Source: an uncultured Eggerthella sp.
GTDB taxonomy: Bacteria; Actinomycetota; Coriobacteriia; Coriobacteriales; Eggerthellaceae
Length of the DNA: 12,856 nt
Direction: 5' to 3'
Assembly: GCA_900544455.1 (NCBI GenBank)
Contig: UQVJ01000050.1
Location: 1-12,856, forward strand
The position numbers were made by a program, and so were the translations under genes. Shown here piece after piece: positions 1 through 6,978 of this stretch. Each line of letters begins with the position of its first letter. Positions within the stretch are counted from its first letter, which is position 1. Under the pieces are notes generated by a model. That model worked only from the letters and a program-made list of their open reading frames with translations, had not been told where the DNA came from and ran no database searches.

Positions 1-334
1 TCTGCTTGACACCTTGGCTTCACTTGAAGGAGCTGCCTGCGTACATGCAAATCAAATCGGGGTTACCAAGAGCTTATTTGCCTACCTTGACGAAAACGAC
101 AACCCCCACGTTATGTACAACCCCACCATCCTTATCGGATTGGTGCCCAAAAAAGAAACCGAAAGCTGCTTCACCCACGAAGAGCCAACCGTTAACACCC
201 GCTATGAAAAGGTAAAAGTTTCTTACCAAGAGCTGGTAGACGGCAAACTGGTTTCCCGCAAGAAGGACTTCCATGGATGGGTAGCCCAGCTTATCCAGCA
301 CATGGCAGATCACAGCAAGGGCAAACTCGTTTAA
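1..334 (+). CDS. Peptide deformylase-like protein, 3' part, catalytic Glu missing
   Basis: The frame is open from base 2, so the gene begins upstream of the window; 110 C-terminal residues are visible. They follow the peptide deformylase plan (removal of the N-terminal formyl group from new proteins). There is a motif-1 remnant EGAACVHANQIG (residues 9-20 of the visible part), an ESC at 54-56 where EGC(L/S) is expected, keeping the metal-ligand Cys, and QHMADH at 99-104 where deformylases have HExDH. Both metal His are kept, but the catalytic Glu is Met. The spacing of the C-terminal GW-AQLIQH--DH-KG segment matches the short deformylase-like proteins found in Firmicutes and Actinobacteria. 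The fold assignment is fairly safe. Whether it still deformylates is doubtful; it may be an inactive or repurposed paralogue. A strong terminator follows 20 bp after the stop. Confidence 0.72.
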   Translation, partial: LLDTLASLEGAACVHANQIGVTKSLFAYLDENDNPHVMYNPTILIGLVPKKETESCFTHEEPTVNTRYEKVKVSYQELVDGKLVSRKKDFHGWVAQLIQHMADHSKGKLV

Positions 335-354
335 CTAGGTAACGCAAACACCGC

Positions 355-390
355 AAAAGGGCGCCGGAATTATCCAGCGCCCTTTTCAAT
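355..390 (+). terminator. Rho-independent terminator after the deformylase-like gene
   Basis: A perfect 10-bp stem, AAAAGGGCGC (355-364) with GCGCCCTTTT (377-386), encloses a 12-nt loop. The right arm ends in TTTT followed by CAATT. The A-tract on the left arm means it could also work for the opposite strand. It lies directly after the stop at 332-334 and separates this gene from the esterase. Confidence 0.85.
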
Positions 391-441
391 TGAAGCACCA
401 ACCACCAACAGACAGCAACGATAATTCGATATCATGGAATC

Positions 442-1134
442 ATGGAACAAACAGTAGAAATAGCTGGGGAAATGATAACGATCCACTATAGCGGTAACAC
501 GCCAGGGTCTTACGATCCTATAGTGTATCTGCATAGCCTAAAAGGAAACGGCTATGAAGTTTGGGCGCAATGCCAATCGCTGCATTGTTCGTCCTTTACC
601 CTGATATCCATCCTCACCCCCAGCTGGAATGATTCTCTAACACCTTGGAAATGCGAAGGTCTTTTCGCGGAAGATGTGCCCTTCAAAGGAAACGCACGGC
701 AGCATCTTATGCAGCTTGAAACGATTGTTGCCCAAACCGAACTGCAACTCGGGATAACTCCACAGCATCGTTGCATTGCAGGCTATTCTCTAGCAGGACT
801 ATTCGCCGCTTGGGCGCCGTTCAACACCGCCCTGTTCGATGGTCTGGCAAGCGCATCAGGGTCGTTGTGGTATCCCGGCTTTAGCGAATACGTATCAACC
901 AACACCTTTGCAAAGAAGCCTTTGTGCGCCTATTTCTCCCTCGGCTCAAAAGAAGCAAAAACACCCAGCCGCCTTCTTCGCAGCGTTTCGCAAGGAACAA
1001 ATAACGTTGTTTCGTCGTTTAAGGAAAAAGGCGTTGAAACCCTCTTTGAATCCAATCCCGGAAACCACTTCAAAGAACCCGACCTGCGCATGGCAAAGGG
1101 CATCTGCTGGATGCTTCGCCAATTCGATCGATAG
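442..1134 (+). CDS. Alpha/beta-hydrolase, putative esterase
   Basis: A 230-aa protein with the alpha/beta-hydrolase hallmark. The nucleophile elbow is AGYSLAG (residues 113-119, Ser116 expected nucleophile), and a C-terminal GNHF places the likely catalytic His at 209. The overall style, with a short N-terminal beta region, an S-x-S-G-S-LWYPGF segment after the nucleophile and a small C-terminal His motif, resembles the putative-esterase family (esterase D / Fes / IroE type) that hydrolyses acyl or siderophore esters. The substrate cannot be read from sequence. No signal peptide or membrane segment is visible, so it is probably cytoplasmic. ATG 442 is the in-frame start; no good Shine-Dalgarno precedes it (a GATAAT at 420-425 could be a -10 giving a very short leader). 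It sits alone between the terminator at 355-390 and an inverted repeat at 1137-1159. Confidence 0.72.
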   Translation: MEQTVEIAGEMITIHYSGNTPGSYDPIVYLHSLKGNGYEVWAQCQSLHCSSFTLISILTPSWNDSLTPWKCEGLFAEDVPFKGNARQHLMQLETIVAQTELQLGITPQHRCIAGYSLAGLFAAWAPFNTALFDGLASASGSLWYPGFSEYVSTNTFAKKPLCAYFSLGSKEAKTPSRLLRSVSQGTNNVVSSFKEKGVETLFESNPGNHFKEPDLRMAKGICWMLRQFDR

Positions 1135-1136
1135 AA

Positions 1137-1159
1137 CATGAATGTTAAACACATTCATG
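1137..1159. repeat. 9-bp perfect inverted repeat before the nitroreductase gene
   Basis: CATGAATGT (1137-1145) and ACATTCATG (1151-1159) are perfect inverted repeats separated by TAAAC. The repeat begins 3 bp after the esterase stop and is not followed by a T-tract, so it is a poor intrinsic terminator. Its dyad shape and place just upstream of an AT-rich promoter-like stretch suit an operator, but this is inference. Confidence 0.5.
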
Positions 1160-1180
1160 GTATTTGCGCTATAACACCTG

Positions 1181-1213
1181 ATAAACCTTTATTTTTTATG
1201 ATTTTCATATAAA
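1181..1213 (+). promoter_or_regulatory. AT-rich promoter-like stretch for the nitroreductase gene
   Basis: Bases 1181-1213 are unusually AT-rich and contain a TATAAA at 1208-1213 that could be a -10 box. No convincing -35 box sits at the proper spacing; TTGCGC at 1164-1169 paired with TTTATT near 1188 is an alternative. The call rests mainly on position between the inverted repeat and the gene. Confidence 0.28.
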
Positions 1214-1289
1214 GTAGCAGATGAATAGGCGTATCACAGCATCAAACCACTATATTCATACCCACAGAACCATTAATGAAAGGCCCGTC

Positions 1290-1802
1290 ATGGAATTCAA
1301 AGAAGTAGTTGAAGATCGTTACTCTTGCAAAAAGTTCAACGGCGAGCCCGTTGCTGAAAAGGCGCTTAAAGCCATCCTGGAAGCAGGACGCGTGGCTCCC
1401 ACCGCAAAAAACCTGCAAGAACAGCACGTTTACGTGGTTCAATCGCCAGAAAAGCTTGCCCTTATCGATGAGCTCACCCCTTGCCGCTACAGCGCCCCCA
1501 CGGTGCTCGTTGTTGCCTTCAACAAGGAAAACGTTTTCACCTACCCTGGCGGAACGCGCGATTCCGGCATCGAAGACGCCACCATCGTGGCTACGCATAT
1601 GATGCTTGCCGCAAAGAACGCCGGTGTAGACAGCTGTTGGGTCAATTTCTTCAATCCAGAAGAAGCAGCAGATAAGCTGGAGCTACCCGAAAACGAAGAA
1701 GTGCTGATGATGCTCGACTTGGGCTACGCTGCAGAAGATGGCAAGCCCCTCCCAAATCACGCCAGCCGCAAGCCCCTCAGCGGTACCGTAGCCTATCTCT
1801 AA
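1290..1802 (+). CDS. Nitroreductase family FMN-dependent oxidoreductase
   Basis: A 170-aa flavoprotein of the nitroreductase family, which uses FMN and NAD(P)H to reduce nitro, quinone or similar groups; the true substrate is unknown. Visible family marks are RYSCKKF at residues 10-16 (the RxSxRxF phosphate-binding start), APTAKNLQ at 36-43 (APSAxNxQ motif), GIEDATIVATHMMLAAKNAG at 93-112 (core helix) and LDLGYAAEDGKP at 142-153 (LGYP-type end). The length is at the short end of the family, as in the compact anaerobe enzymes. ATG 1290 is preferred because GAAAGG lies 6 nt before it; an in-frame ATG at 1221 would add 23 residues unlike the family. It is probably transcribed alone, downstream of the inverted repeat at 1137-1159, and is convergent with ygiQ. 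Confidence 0.88.
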   Translation: MEFKEVVEDRYSCKKFNGEPVAEKALKAILEAGRVAPTAKNLQEQHVYVVQSPEKLALIDELTPCRYSAPTVLVVAFNKENVFTYPGGTRDSGIEDATIVATHMMLAAKNAGVDSCWVNFFNPEEAADKLELPENEEVLMMLDLGYAAEDGKPLPNHASRKPLSGTVAYL

Positions 1803-1840
1803 GCAGCTTTCCATCGGCAAAAGCCCATTCTATGCAATTG

Positions 1841-1880
1841 AGAAGCGGCCTTCTTTCAAACGCGAAAGAAGGCCGCTTCT
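1841..1880. repeat. 17-bp perfect inverted repeat between convergent genes
   Basis: AGAAGCGGCCTTCTTTC (1841-1857) and GAAAGAAGGCCGCTTCT (1864-1880) are perfect inverted repeats around a 6-nt loop (AAACGC). It lies between the convergent nitroreductase and ygiQ genes, so its likely role is to end or insulate transcription from both sides. There is no T-tract on either flank, unlike the terminators at 355-390 and 7661-7752, so a standard intrinsic terminator is not fully supported. I see nothing else in 1803-2000. Confidence 0.65.
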
Positions 1881-2000
1881 GATATCGCCGATGAAATATG
1901 TGGTCATCGGTCTAATGTTCAAATTCGAGTCGTTGCCCAACTGGAAGCGAGGAATCCCGCAGCTCAAACAATGGATAGAGTCATCCTTCGCGCCCAAAGG

Positions 2001-4247
2001 CTAGCGCTTAGAGCCCTGTCTGCGAATTCCGCCCTTGCTTCCAGCAGCTTTGTTCGGCCCACGGCCCTGCAGCTTAAAAGAACTTCTAGAGGGATTTACC
2101 TTGTCCTTATCGAAACGGACGTCTTTGCGTGAATGGCTACGTTCTGCCGAAGCAGTCTGCGATTTACCTCTACGTGCTTTTCCCTCAGAAGCAAGAGGCC
2201 CACTCTTTCCACTGCGCTTACCACGCTGTAGGGATCCAGTTCTTTCGCCTTCCGTCATAATTGGGGAAGCGGGGCGCTTACCACGCTGTAGGGATTCGGC
2301 GCTGTTTTCATTCTGGCTCTTTCCTTTAGGGTTAGCCACGGCTGCCGCTCCTTTCGAGCGGGATTTCATACCAGAACTGCTCCCTTGCCGCTTGCCTCGC
2401 TGCTTCTTTGGCTCCCCACTGCGATCCTTCGCTTTATTCGCACCGTCCTTATCGGGTCGCACCAAGCATTTTTGATCGTAGCCTATAAGGTCTTCACGGC
2501 CAGCCTCGTTCAGAGCCTCGATAACCAAGCGACGATTCTTTGGATTGCGGTACTGAATAAGCGCTCGTTGCATTGCCTTTTCATGAGGTGTGCGCGGGCA
2601 ATACACTTCTTTCATGATACGCGGGTCAACCCCCGTGAAATAGATGCACGTAGAAATGGTGCTGGGCGTGGGATAGAAATCCTGCACCTGTTCGGGATTG
2701 AAGCCCATATCACGGCAAAACTCCGCCAACTCTACAGCCTCTTTTAAGGTAGAGCCGGGATGGGAACTCATAAGATACGGGACGACAAATTGCTTGAGCC
2801 CCAGCTTCTTATTGGCCACCTCGAAACGCCGCACAAATTCTTGGTAAGTATCATTATTCGGCTTCCCCATCACCTGAAGCACTTCGTCGCTCACATGCTC
2901 CGGAGCCAAACGCAACTGCCCCGAAACGTGATATTGGGACAGTTCCTCAATGAATTCGTTGGCATGCTTATCAAGGAGCACATAATCAAAGCGCAGGCCG
3001 CTGCGCACGAACACCTTCTTAACCCCAGGGAGACTGCGCAGCTCGCGAAGCACATTCAGATAATCGCGATTGTCCACCTGCAAACTTCTACAGGGCTTCG
3101 GTGCCAAACAACGCTTTCCTCGGCATGCACCTTTATCGAGCTGCTTGGGGCAAGCAGGTTTGCGGAAGTTTGCCGTTGGACCACCCACATCGTTGATATA
3201 TCCCTTGAAATCGGGGTCTTGCGTGATGGCCTTCGCTTCCTCGACCAGGCTCTCCTTGCTGCGGCTTTGAATAATGCGGCCCTGATGGAACGCCAAGGAG
3301 CAGAACGAGCACTCGCCAATACAGCCCCGATTACTGGTTAGGCTAAATTTCACTTCGCTGATTGCAGGAATGCCGCCAGCCGCTTCGTACATGGGATGGT
3401 AGGTTCGCTCATATGGCAAGCGATATACTGCATCGAATTCCGAAGTTGAAAGCGGGGTGCTTGGAGGGTTCTGGACAATGTACAAGTTGTCCTGCTCGTA
3501 AGGTTCAACCAAACATTTGCCGCTGAATGGGTCAAGGTTGCGATACTGCAAACGGAAACTTTCAGCATATTTCAGCTTATCCGCGCGCATGCTTTCGAAG
3601 GAAGGCAGCGAAACATATCCATCCATTACCCCTTCAAGGTTATAGGACCGAAACGCTGTACCCTCGATCCAGGTAATTTGGTCAATAGGGATTCCTGCGC
3701 TCAGAGCATCGGCTATGGCAACAATAGATTTTTCACCCATTCCGTAGCTGATCATATCAGCGCCACCATCGAGCAGCACCGAACGCTTCAGCTTATCGGA
3801 CCAGTAGTCGTAGTGCGCCAAGCGACGCAACGAAGCCTCCACCCCACCCATGATAAGCGGGGTGTCTTTATAGGTTCGTCGAATCAAATTGCCATAAACC
3901 ACCGACGCATGATCAGGACGCAAGCCCATCTGTCCACCAGGGGAATAGAAATCGCGATTGCGGTGTTTTTTTGCAACCGTATAGTGGCACACCATCGAAT
4001 CCATGTTTCCCGCACTCACCAGAAACGCCAAGCGAGGCTCGCCGAAAACATCGATGCTGGAAGGGTCATGCCAATCAGGCTGCGCGATGACACCCACCTT
4101 GTAGCCATTTGCTTCGAGCAAACGTGTGATGATTGCCATGCCAAAGGAGGAATGGTCAACGTACGCGTCGCCGCACACGTATACAAAGTCGCACTGATCC
4201 CATCCGCGCTCTTCCATTTCCTTACCTGTCACCGGCAAAAAGGCCAC
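2001..4247 (-). CDS. ygiQ: YgiQ family radical SAM protein
   Basis: A 748-aa radical SAM protein of the YgiQ family, whose cellular reaction is not established. From GTG 4247 the N-terminus FLPVTGKEMEERGWDQCDF aligns in type with YgiQ (PFLPMSREEMDQLGWDSCD), then GDAYVDHSSFGMAI and GGVEASLRRLAHYDYWSD follow. The radical SAM triad is C309-x3-C313-x2-C316 (CIGECSFC), binding the 4Fe-4S cluster and S-adenosylmethionine. A second Cys group at 366, 375, 380 and 386 matches the extra Cys cluster seen in YgiQ. The last 150 residues or so are Lys/Arg/Ser/Gly-rich low complexity. GTG 4247 is chosen because AAAGGAGG (4253-4260) lies 5 nt before it; an in-frame TTG at 4271 would add 8 residues but places that site inside the gene. 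Confidence 0.93.
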   Translation of the reverse strand: MAFLPVTGKEMEERGWDQCDFVYVCGDAYVDHSSFGMAIITRLLEANGYKVGVIAQPDWHDPSSIDVFGEPRLAFLVSAGNMDSMVCHYTVAKKHRNRDFYSPGGQMGLRPDHASVVYGNLIRRTYKDTPLIMGGVEASLRRLAHYDYWSDKLKRSVLLDGGADMISYGMGEKSIVAIADALSAGIPIDQITWIEGTAFRSYNLEGVMDGYVSLPSFESMRADKLKYAESFRLQYRNLDPFSGKCLVEPYEQDNLYIVQNPPSTPLSTSEFDAVYRLPYERTYHPMYEAAGGIPAISEVKFSLTSNRGCIGECSFCSLAFHQGRIIQSRSKESLVEEAKAITQDPDFKGYINDVGGPTANFRKPACPKQLDKGACRGKRCLAPKPCRSLQVDNRDYLNVLRELRSLPGVKKVFVRSGLRFDYVLLDKHANEFIEELSQYHVSGQLRLAPEHVSDEVLQVMGKPNNDTYQEFVRRFEVANKKLGLKQFVVPYLMSSHPGSTLKEAVELAEFCRDMGFNPEQVQDFYPTPSTISTCIYFTGVDPRIMKEVYCPRTPHEKAMQRALIQYRNPKNRRLVIEALNEAGREDLIGYDQKCLVRPDKDGANKAKDRSGEPKKQRGKRQGSSSGMKSRSKGAAAVANPKGKSQNENSAESLQRGKRPASPIMTEGERTGSLQRGKRSGKSGPLASEGKARRGKSQTASAERSHSRKDVRFDKDKVNPSRSSFKLQGRGPNKAAGSKGGIRRQGSKR
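2214..2295 (-). repeat. Direct repeat of 22 bp within the ygiQ tail
   Basis: Bases 2214-2235 and 2274-2295 are identical over 22 bp and lie exactly 60 bp (20 codons) apart. They encode two copies of the S-LQRGKR segment in the basic C-terminal tail. In-frame spacing suggests tail growth by tandem duplication followed by divergence of the sequence between. Confidence 0.8.
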
Positions 4248-4252
4248 GGCGT

Positions 4253-4260
4253 CCTCCTTT
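4253..4260 (-). promoter_or_regulatory. Strong ribosome binding site deciding the ygiQ start
   Basis: On the minus strand AAAGGAGG is followed by 5 nt and then GTG (4247-4245). This is a near-perfect Shine-Dalgarno at ideal spacing and argues against the upstream TTG at 4271. Confidence 0.75.
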
Positions 4261-4271
4261 GGTTCATTCAA

Positions 4272-4692
4272 GCTTCCATTTTATCGAATGCCCCTTAGCG
4301 CGCGAAATCAACAGTTGCGCTGGGCATTACCGGTGCGCACATACGAACCTTGAAACGGGTAAGGCTCATACAATCCCCCGCAAAGGCCATTTCCTTCGCT
4401 GGGCCGACCCCATCCAAATTGCCTCAATGCAGCAAGATACTCCTTCGCCCTAAGCGTAATCTGGAAGCACAAAACGAAAGGGCTGTTGGAGCGCTATACC
4501 ATATTTTAATTTTTACGATGTACCACGCGTTTCCCATATTACGCATCCGGCATGTGTTAAACTAGCTTTGCACCCGAGGGCTAACGCCCATTTTTAAGTC
4601 GCATTCAAAGAGTGGCAAGTCGGCCCCTCCGTGATTATCGGAGCATTTTCAGCGACTCACATACTTCATACAACTAAATAAGAGGAAAAGAT
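4272..4692. other. Intergenic region upstream of ygiQ and clpP, no convincing gene
   Basis: About 420 bp with no gene I can defend. On the minus strand a 62-codon open stretch (stop at 4308-4310) has no ribosome binding site or recognisable motif. An AT-rich patch at 4500-4516 could hold a promoter. GGGC (4578-4581) and GCCC (4586-4589) form a weak 4-bp hairpin before ATTTTT. Two nested dyads, AGTCG (4618-4622) with CGACT (4653-4657) and CTCCG (4627-4631) with CGGAG (4639-4643), suggest a structured leader. No tRNA, SRP RNA or tmRNA signature was found. Confidence 0.4.
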
Positions 4693-4812
4693 ATGCAACC
4701 CGCCAAGGGATACGTGCATCTTTTTTTCGCTGTGCCCGTTCAGGCCATGCTCGGTCCTATCCCGAGCTTGTCTCGGCGTACCTTGATGCATCCACCAATG
4801 CCGTGGCTTTAG
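4693..4812 (+). CDS. Possible 39-aa leader peptide ORF upstream of clpP
   Basis: ATG 4693 is preceded by AGAGGA (4681-4686) at 6-nt spacing and is followed by 39 codons and TAG at 4810-4812. The start of the product is MQPAKGYVHLFFAV and it ends with PMPWL; I recognise no family. Its latter half overlaps two alternative hairpins at 4749-4776, a layout that would suit a leader peptide controlling the downstream clpP operon by translation-linked attenuation. No run of one amino acid is evident that would name a sensed signal. It may also be a chance ORF; base composition does not settle it. Confidence 0.3.
   Translation: MQPAKGYVHLFFAVPVQAMLGPIPSLSRRTLMHPPMPWL
4749..4776 (+). promoter_or_regulatory. 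Two mutually exclusive hairpins upstream of clpP
   Basis: CCGAG at 4762-4766 can pair with upstream CTCGG (4750-4754; 6 bp with GCTCGG/CCGAGC) or with downstream CTCGG (4772-4776). Only one of the two can form at a time. Such competing stems occur in transcription attenuators and riboswitch-like leaders. They lie inside the 39-aa ORF and about 160 bp before clpP. No T-tract follows, so any switch would not be a plain intrinsic terminator. Confidence 0.3.
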
Positions 4813-4897
4813 TTTGGCACGTCCAAAACCAAAGCTTCACGCCACTATTCCTTTCCGGCGAGTTTGCAGCAGCTTGAAAACTGCATACCTCACCTAT

Positions 4898-4914
4898 GCA
4901 TGGCTCAACCATGC
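4898..4914 (+). repeat. 6-bp hairpin just before the clpP ribosome binding site
   Basis: GCATGG (4898-4903) and CCATGC (4909-4914) form a perfect stem around CTCAA. The stem ends 7 nt before AAAGGA (4922-4927), the clpP Shine-Dalgarno. It could affect ribosome access or be an operator dyad; function is inference. Confidence 0.4.
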
Positions 4915-4934
4915 CCGAAAGAAAGGACTAAATC

Positions 4935-5528
4935 ATGGAACAAACATCAACCTATTCCCCACTCGTAATGCAGGAAACCTCGGATGGTCTACGCCTGTAC
5001 GACATACGAGACGAAATGCTCGCTGCTCGCGAAATAGAAATCACTGGCGCAATTGACGCTGGCTCGGTTTCAACCGCTATTCGCTGCCTTCTGCATCTAC
5101 AGAAAGAAGACCAGCAATTGCCTATCACCCTCTATATCAACAGCCCCGGAGGAGAAGTTCAATCCGGTCTTGCGCTGTATGACGTAATGCAAGCAGTAAG
5201 CTGCCCGATTCACACGGTATGCCTCGGAATGGCAGCAAGCATGGCAGCATTGCTATTCATCGCGGGAGACCAACGCGAAATGCTGCCCCACAGCCGCGTG
5301 ATGATCCACGATCCGCTCATTGGCGGCGGAATCGGTGGCAGCGCACTATCCGTAAAAGCTCGCGCGGATGACCTGATGAGAATCCGCGATATTACCGCAC
5401 AGGTTATTTCCCAACACACGAGAATGAATCTCGAAGAGGTCTTCGAGCTAACAGCGAAAGACACCTATTTCGAAGCAGAAGAAGCCATAGCCAATGGCAT
5501 GGCAGATCGCATCATCACGAGTCTTTAA
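4935..5528 (+). CDS. ClpP-like serine protease, catalytic triad intact
   Basis: A 197-aa ClpP-family peptidase. ClpP forms a tetradecameric chamber that degrades proteins fed in by AAA+ unfoldases such as ClpX, ClpA or ClpC. The family marks are YINSPGG (residues 67-73), GMAASMAA (98-105, nucleophile Ser102), MIHDP (123-127, His125; housekeeping ClpP has MIHQP) and the AKDTYFEAEEA helix (Asp176). The whole fold is present and the length is normal (about 195-205). RBS AAAGGA at 4922-4927 is 7 nt before ATG 4935. It is the first gene of an operon with a VirD4/TraG-like ATPase 63 bp downstream and no clpX- or clpA-type gene nearby, so it is likely an accessory paralogue rather than the main ClpP. 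Whether it uses host ClpX/ClpC or the neighbouring ATPase is unknown. Confidence 0.9.
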   Translation: MEQTSTYSPLVMQETSDGLRLYDIRDEMLAAREIEITGAIDAGSVSTAIRCLLHLQKEDQQLPITLYINSPGGEVQSGLALYDVMQAVSCPIHTVCLGMAASMAALLFIAGDQREMLPHSRVMIHDPLIGGGIGGSALSVKARADDLMRIRDITAQVISQHTRMNLEEVFELTAKDTYFEAEEAIANGMADRIITSL

Positions 5529-5591
5529 AAGATAAGCATGTTGGGTTCGCGGCCCCATACCGCAACCAGCACACAACGCTAAGGAGAGCAC

Positions 5592-6968
5592 ATGAAATCG
5601 AACATCGCTTCAGCTAACGGCCGAGCAGCCTATCAAGGGAATATCGTCTTCACCAAACACATCGCCGCCAATACCGACAGTTGGCAAACAGGAATGAACA
5701 ACAACATCCTTGTGTTGGGTTGCTCTGGCAGCGGTAAAACCCGCAATCACCTCAAGCCCAATCTGATGCAGTGCCAAGGGTCCTATATTGTGCTGGACAC
5801 GAAAGGGAGCCTTTATGACGAAATGGGAGCTTACCTCGCCCTGCAAGGCTACAAAGTAGATCAGCTCGACTTCACCACCATGGGCGGCACCTGCGGATAC
5901 GATCCCTTGCATCAGGTCCGCATCGAAAACGGCAAGCCAAACCAGCAAGACATCATCGCCATTGCGAGCGCCATCTGTCCGAAGGAAGCACAGCAGTCCG
6001 ATCCCTTCTGGGGACTTGCCGCAGCAAATTATCTATCGAGCTATATCGCCTATGTATTTGAAGCTTTGCCCGAACGTGAGTGGAGCATGGCTTCGGTTAT
6101 CAAGCTATTCGAAAGCGGCACTGGCAAAATCCAGCATCTTTTCAACGATCTAGCAATGCATAACCCGGATAGCTATGCAGCATCCCTCTTCAACCGATCA
6201 AAAGCCACCTGCGGCGCCGAAAAGATGCACTCAAGCATCCTGGGCATTATCGCTGCAAATCTTTTGCCGTTCGGATTTAAGGGAGCGCTCGATTCTTACG
6301 CCAACCCCAACCGCATTGACTTCAGCTCGTTTGGACGAGAGAAGCGCGCCCTGTTCGTGACCGTCGACGACATAGATCACAGCCTCGAGGGGCTTACCAG
6401 CCTCTTTATCGAACAAGCTTTTACCCGCCTTTGCAGCAGCGCCGATCGCGACTACACGGAGCACAGGCTCCCTATTCCCGTGCGTTTCATCTTGGACGAC
6501 TTCGCAAACCTGAACATTCCGCATATCGACGATATGCTGGCGGTTATACGCAGCCGCGAAATCAGCGCAACGATAATCTGCCAAACGGTGAGCCAGCTAG
6601 AAGCACGCTACGGCACGGCGGCGGCAAACTCCATCATCGGAAACTGCGACCGACAGCTCCTATTAGCCGTGCAAGATGAAGCAACCGCGCGTTACTTCAG
6701 TCTTCGCGCCAACAAACCAGCGTTTGCCCTCCTCGAAACCCCCGCAAATACCTGGTGGTACTTCGAACGAGGAAAGCGGGGCAAGCAAGACGGGGCTTAC
6801 CAGCTCGACCAGCACCCCGAATACCCCTTTTACCAGGCTATTTGCGAATGCAAAAATCAGCTAACGATAGATGGGCAATTCGCAATACCCCTAGAAGACG
6901 AGACCCCCTGGAGCGAGGAATCATCATTCGAACTCGCATCCGAAGAGAACACCACCAACGCCGCGTAA
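5592..6968 (+). CDS. VirD4/TraG-like ATPase without membrane segments
   Basis: A 458-aa P-loop ATPase of the type IV coupling protein (VirD4/TraG) family, which forms hexameric DNA or protein pumps. Walker A is GCSGSGKT (43-50), then YIVLDTKGSLYDEMG (65-79, the VxDPKGEL-like strand), YDPL (103-106), DPFWGLAAANYL (137-148), Walker B FILDDFANL (299-307, DD where DE is common), an SREISATIICQTVSQLEARYG sensor region (about 321-341) and NCDRQLLLAVQDEATARYFS (351-370). Canonical coupling proteins are usually over 550 residues with two N-terminal membrane helices; here the P-loop begins at residue 43 and no hydrophobic helix is seen, so the protein should be soluble. RBS AAGGAG (5581-5586) is 5 nt before ATG. 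No relaxase or pilus gene is in view, so a role outside conjugation is possible. Confidence 0.85.
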   Translation: MKSNIASANGRAAYQGNIVFTKHIAANTDSWQTGMNNNILVLGCSGSGKTRNHLKPNLMQCQGSYIVLDTKGSLYDEMGAYLALQGYKVDQLDFTTMGGTCGYDPLHQVRIENGKPNQQDIIAIASAICPKEAQQSDPFWGLAAANYLSSYIAYVFEALPEREWSMASVIKLFESGTGKIQHLFNDLAMHNPDSYAASLFNRSKATCGAEKMHSSILGIIAANLLPFGFKGALDSYANPNRIDFSSFGREKRALFVTVDDIDHSLEGLTSLFIEQAFTRLCSSADRDYTEHRLPIPVRFILDDFANLNIPHIDDMLAVIRSREISATIICQTVSQLEARYGTAAANSIIGNCDRQLLLAVQDEATARYFSLRANKPAFALLETPANTWWYFERGKRGKQDGAYQLDQHPEYPFYQAICECKNQLTIDGQFAIPLEDETPWSEESSFELASEENTTNAA

Positions 6969-6978
6969 GGGAGCAACC

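Noticed and set aside
1221..1289. Upstream ATG for the nitroreductase
   Set aside because: The added 23 residues are unlike the family and no ribosome site precedes it, whereas GAAAGG precedes ATG 1290 at good spacing.
2214..2295. CRISPR-like short repeats
   Set aside because: Only two copies exist, they lie within ygiQ in frame, and the sequence between them is coding.
3678..4298. A 206-codon plus-strand ORF opposite ygiQ
   Set aside because: It lies fully antisense to the strongly supported radical SAM gene, has no ribosome site or family motif, and is a reading-frame shadow.
4313..4470. Possible SRP RNA, tRNA or other conserved RNA gene
   Set aside because: The GGAAG-type SRP tip, tRNA acceptor and T-arm pairs and tmRNA ends are all missing on both strands.
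4308..4496. A 62-codon minus-strand open frame between ygiQ and clpP
   Set aside because: No ATG/GTG start with a ribosome site and no recognisable protein; kept only as a note on the intergenic region.
438..4946. A 16-bp sequence (AATCATGGAACAAACA) shared at the esterase start (438-453) and clpP start (4931-4946)
   Set aside because: Both copies encode the same common start (MEQT); flanking sequence is unrelated, so this is taken as coincidence and not as an attachment site.
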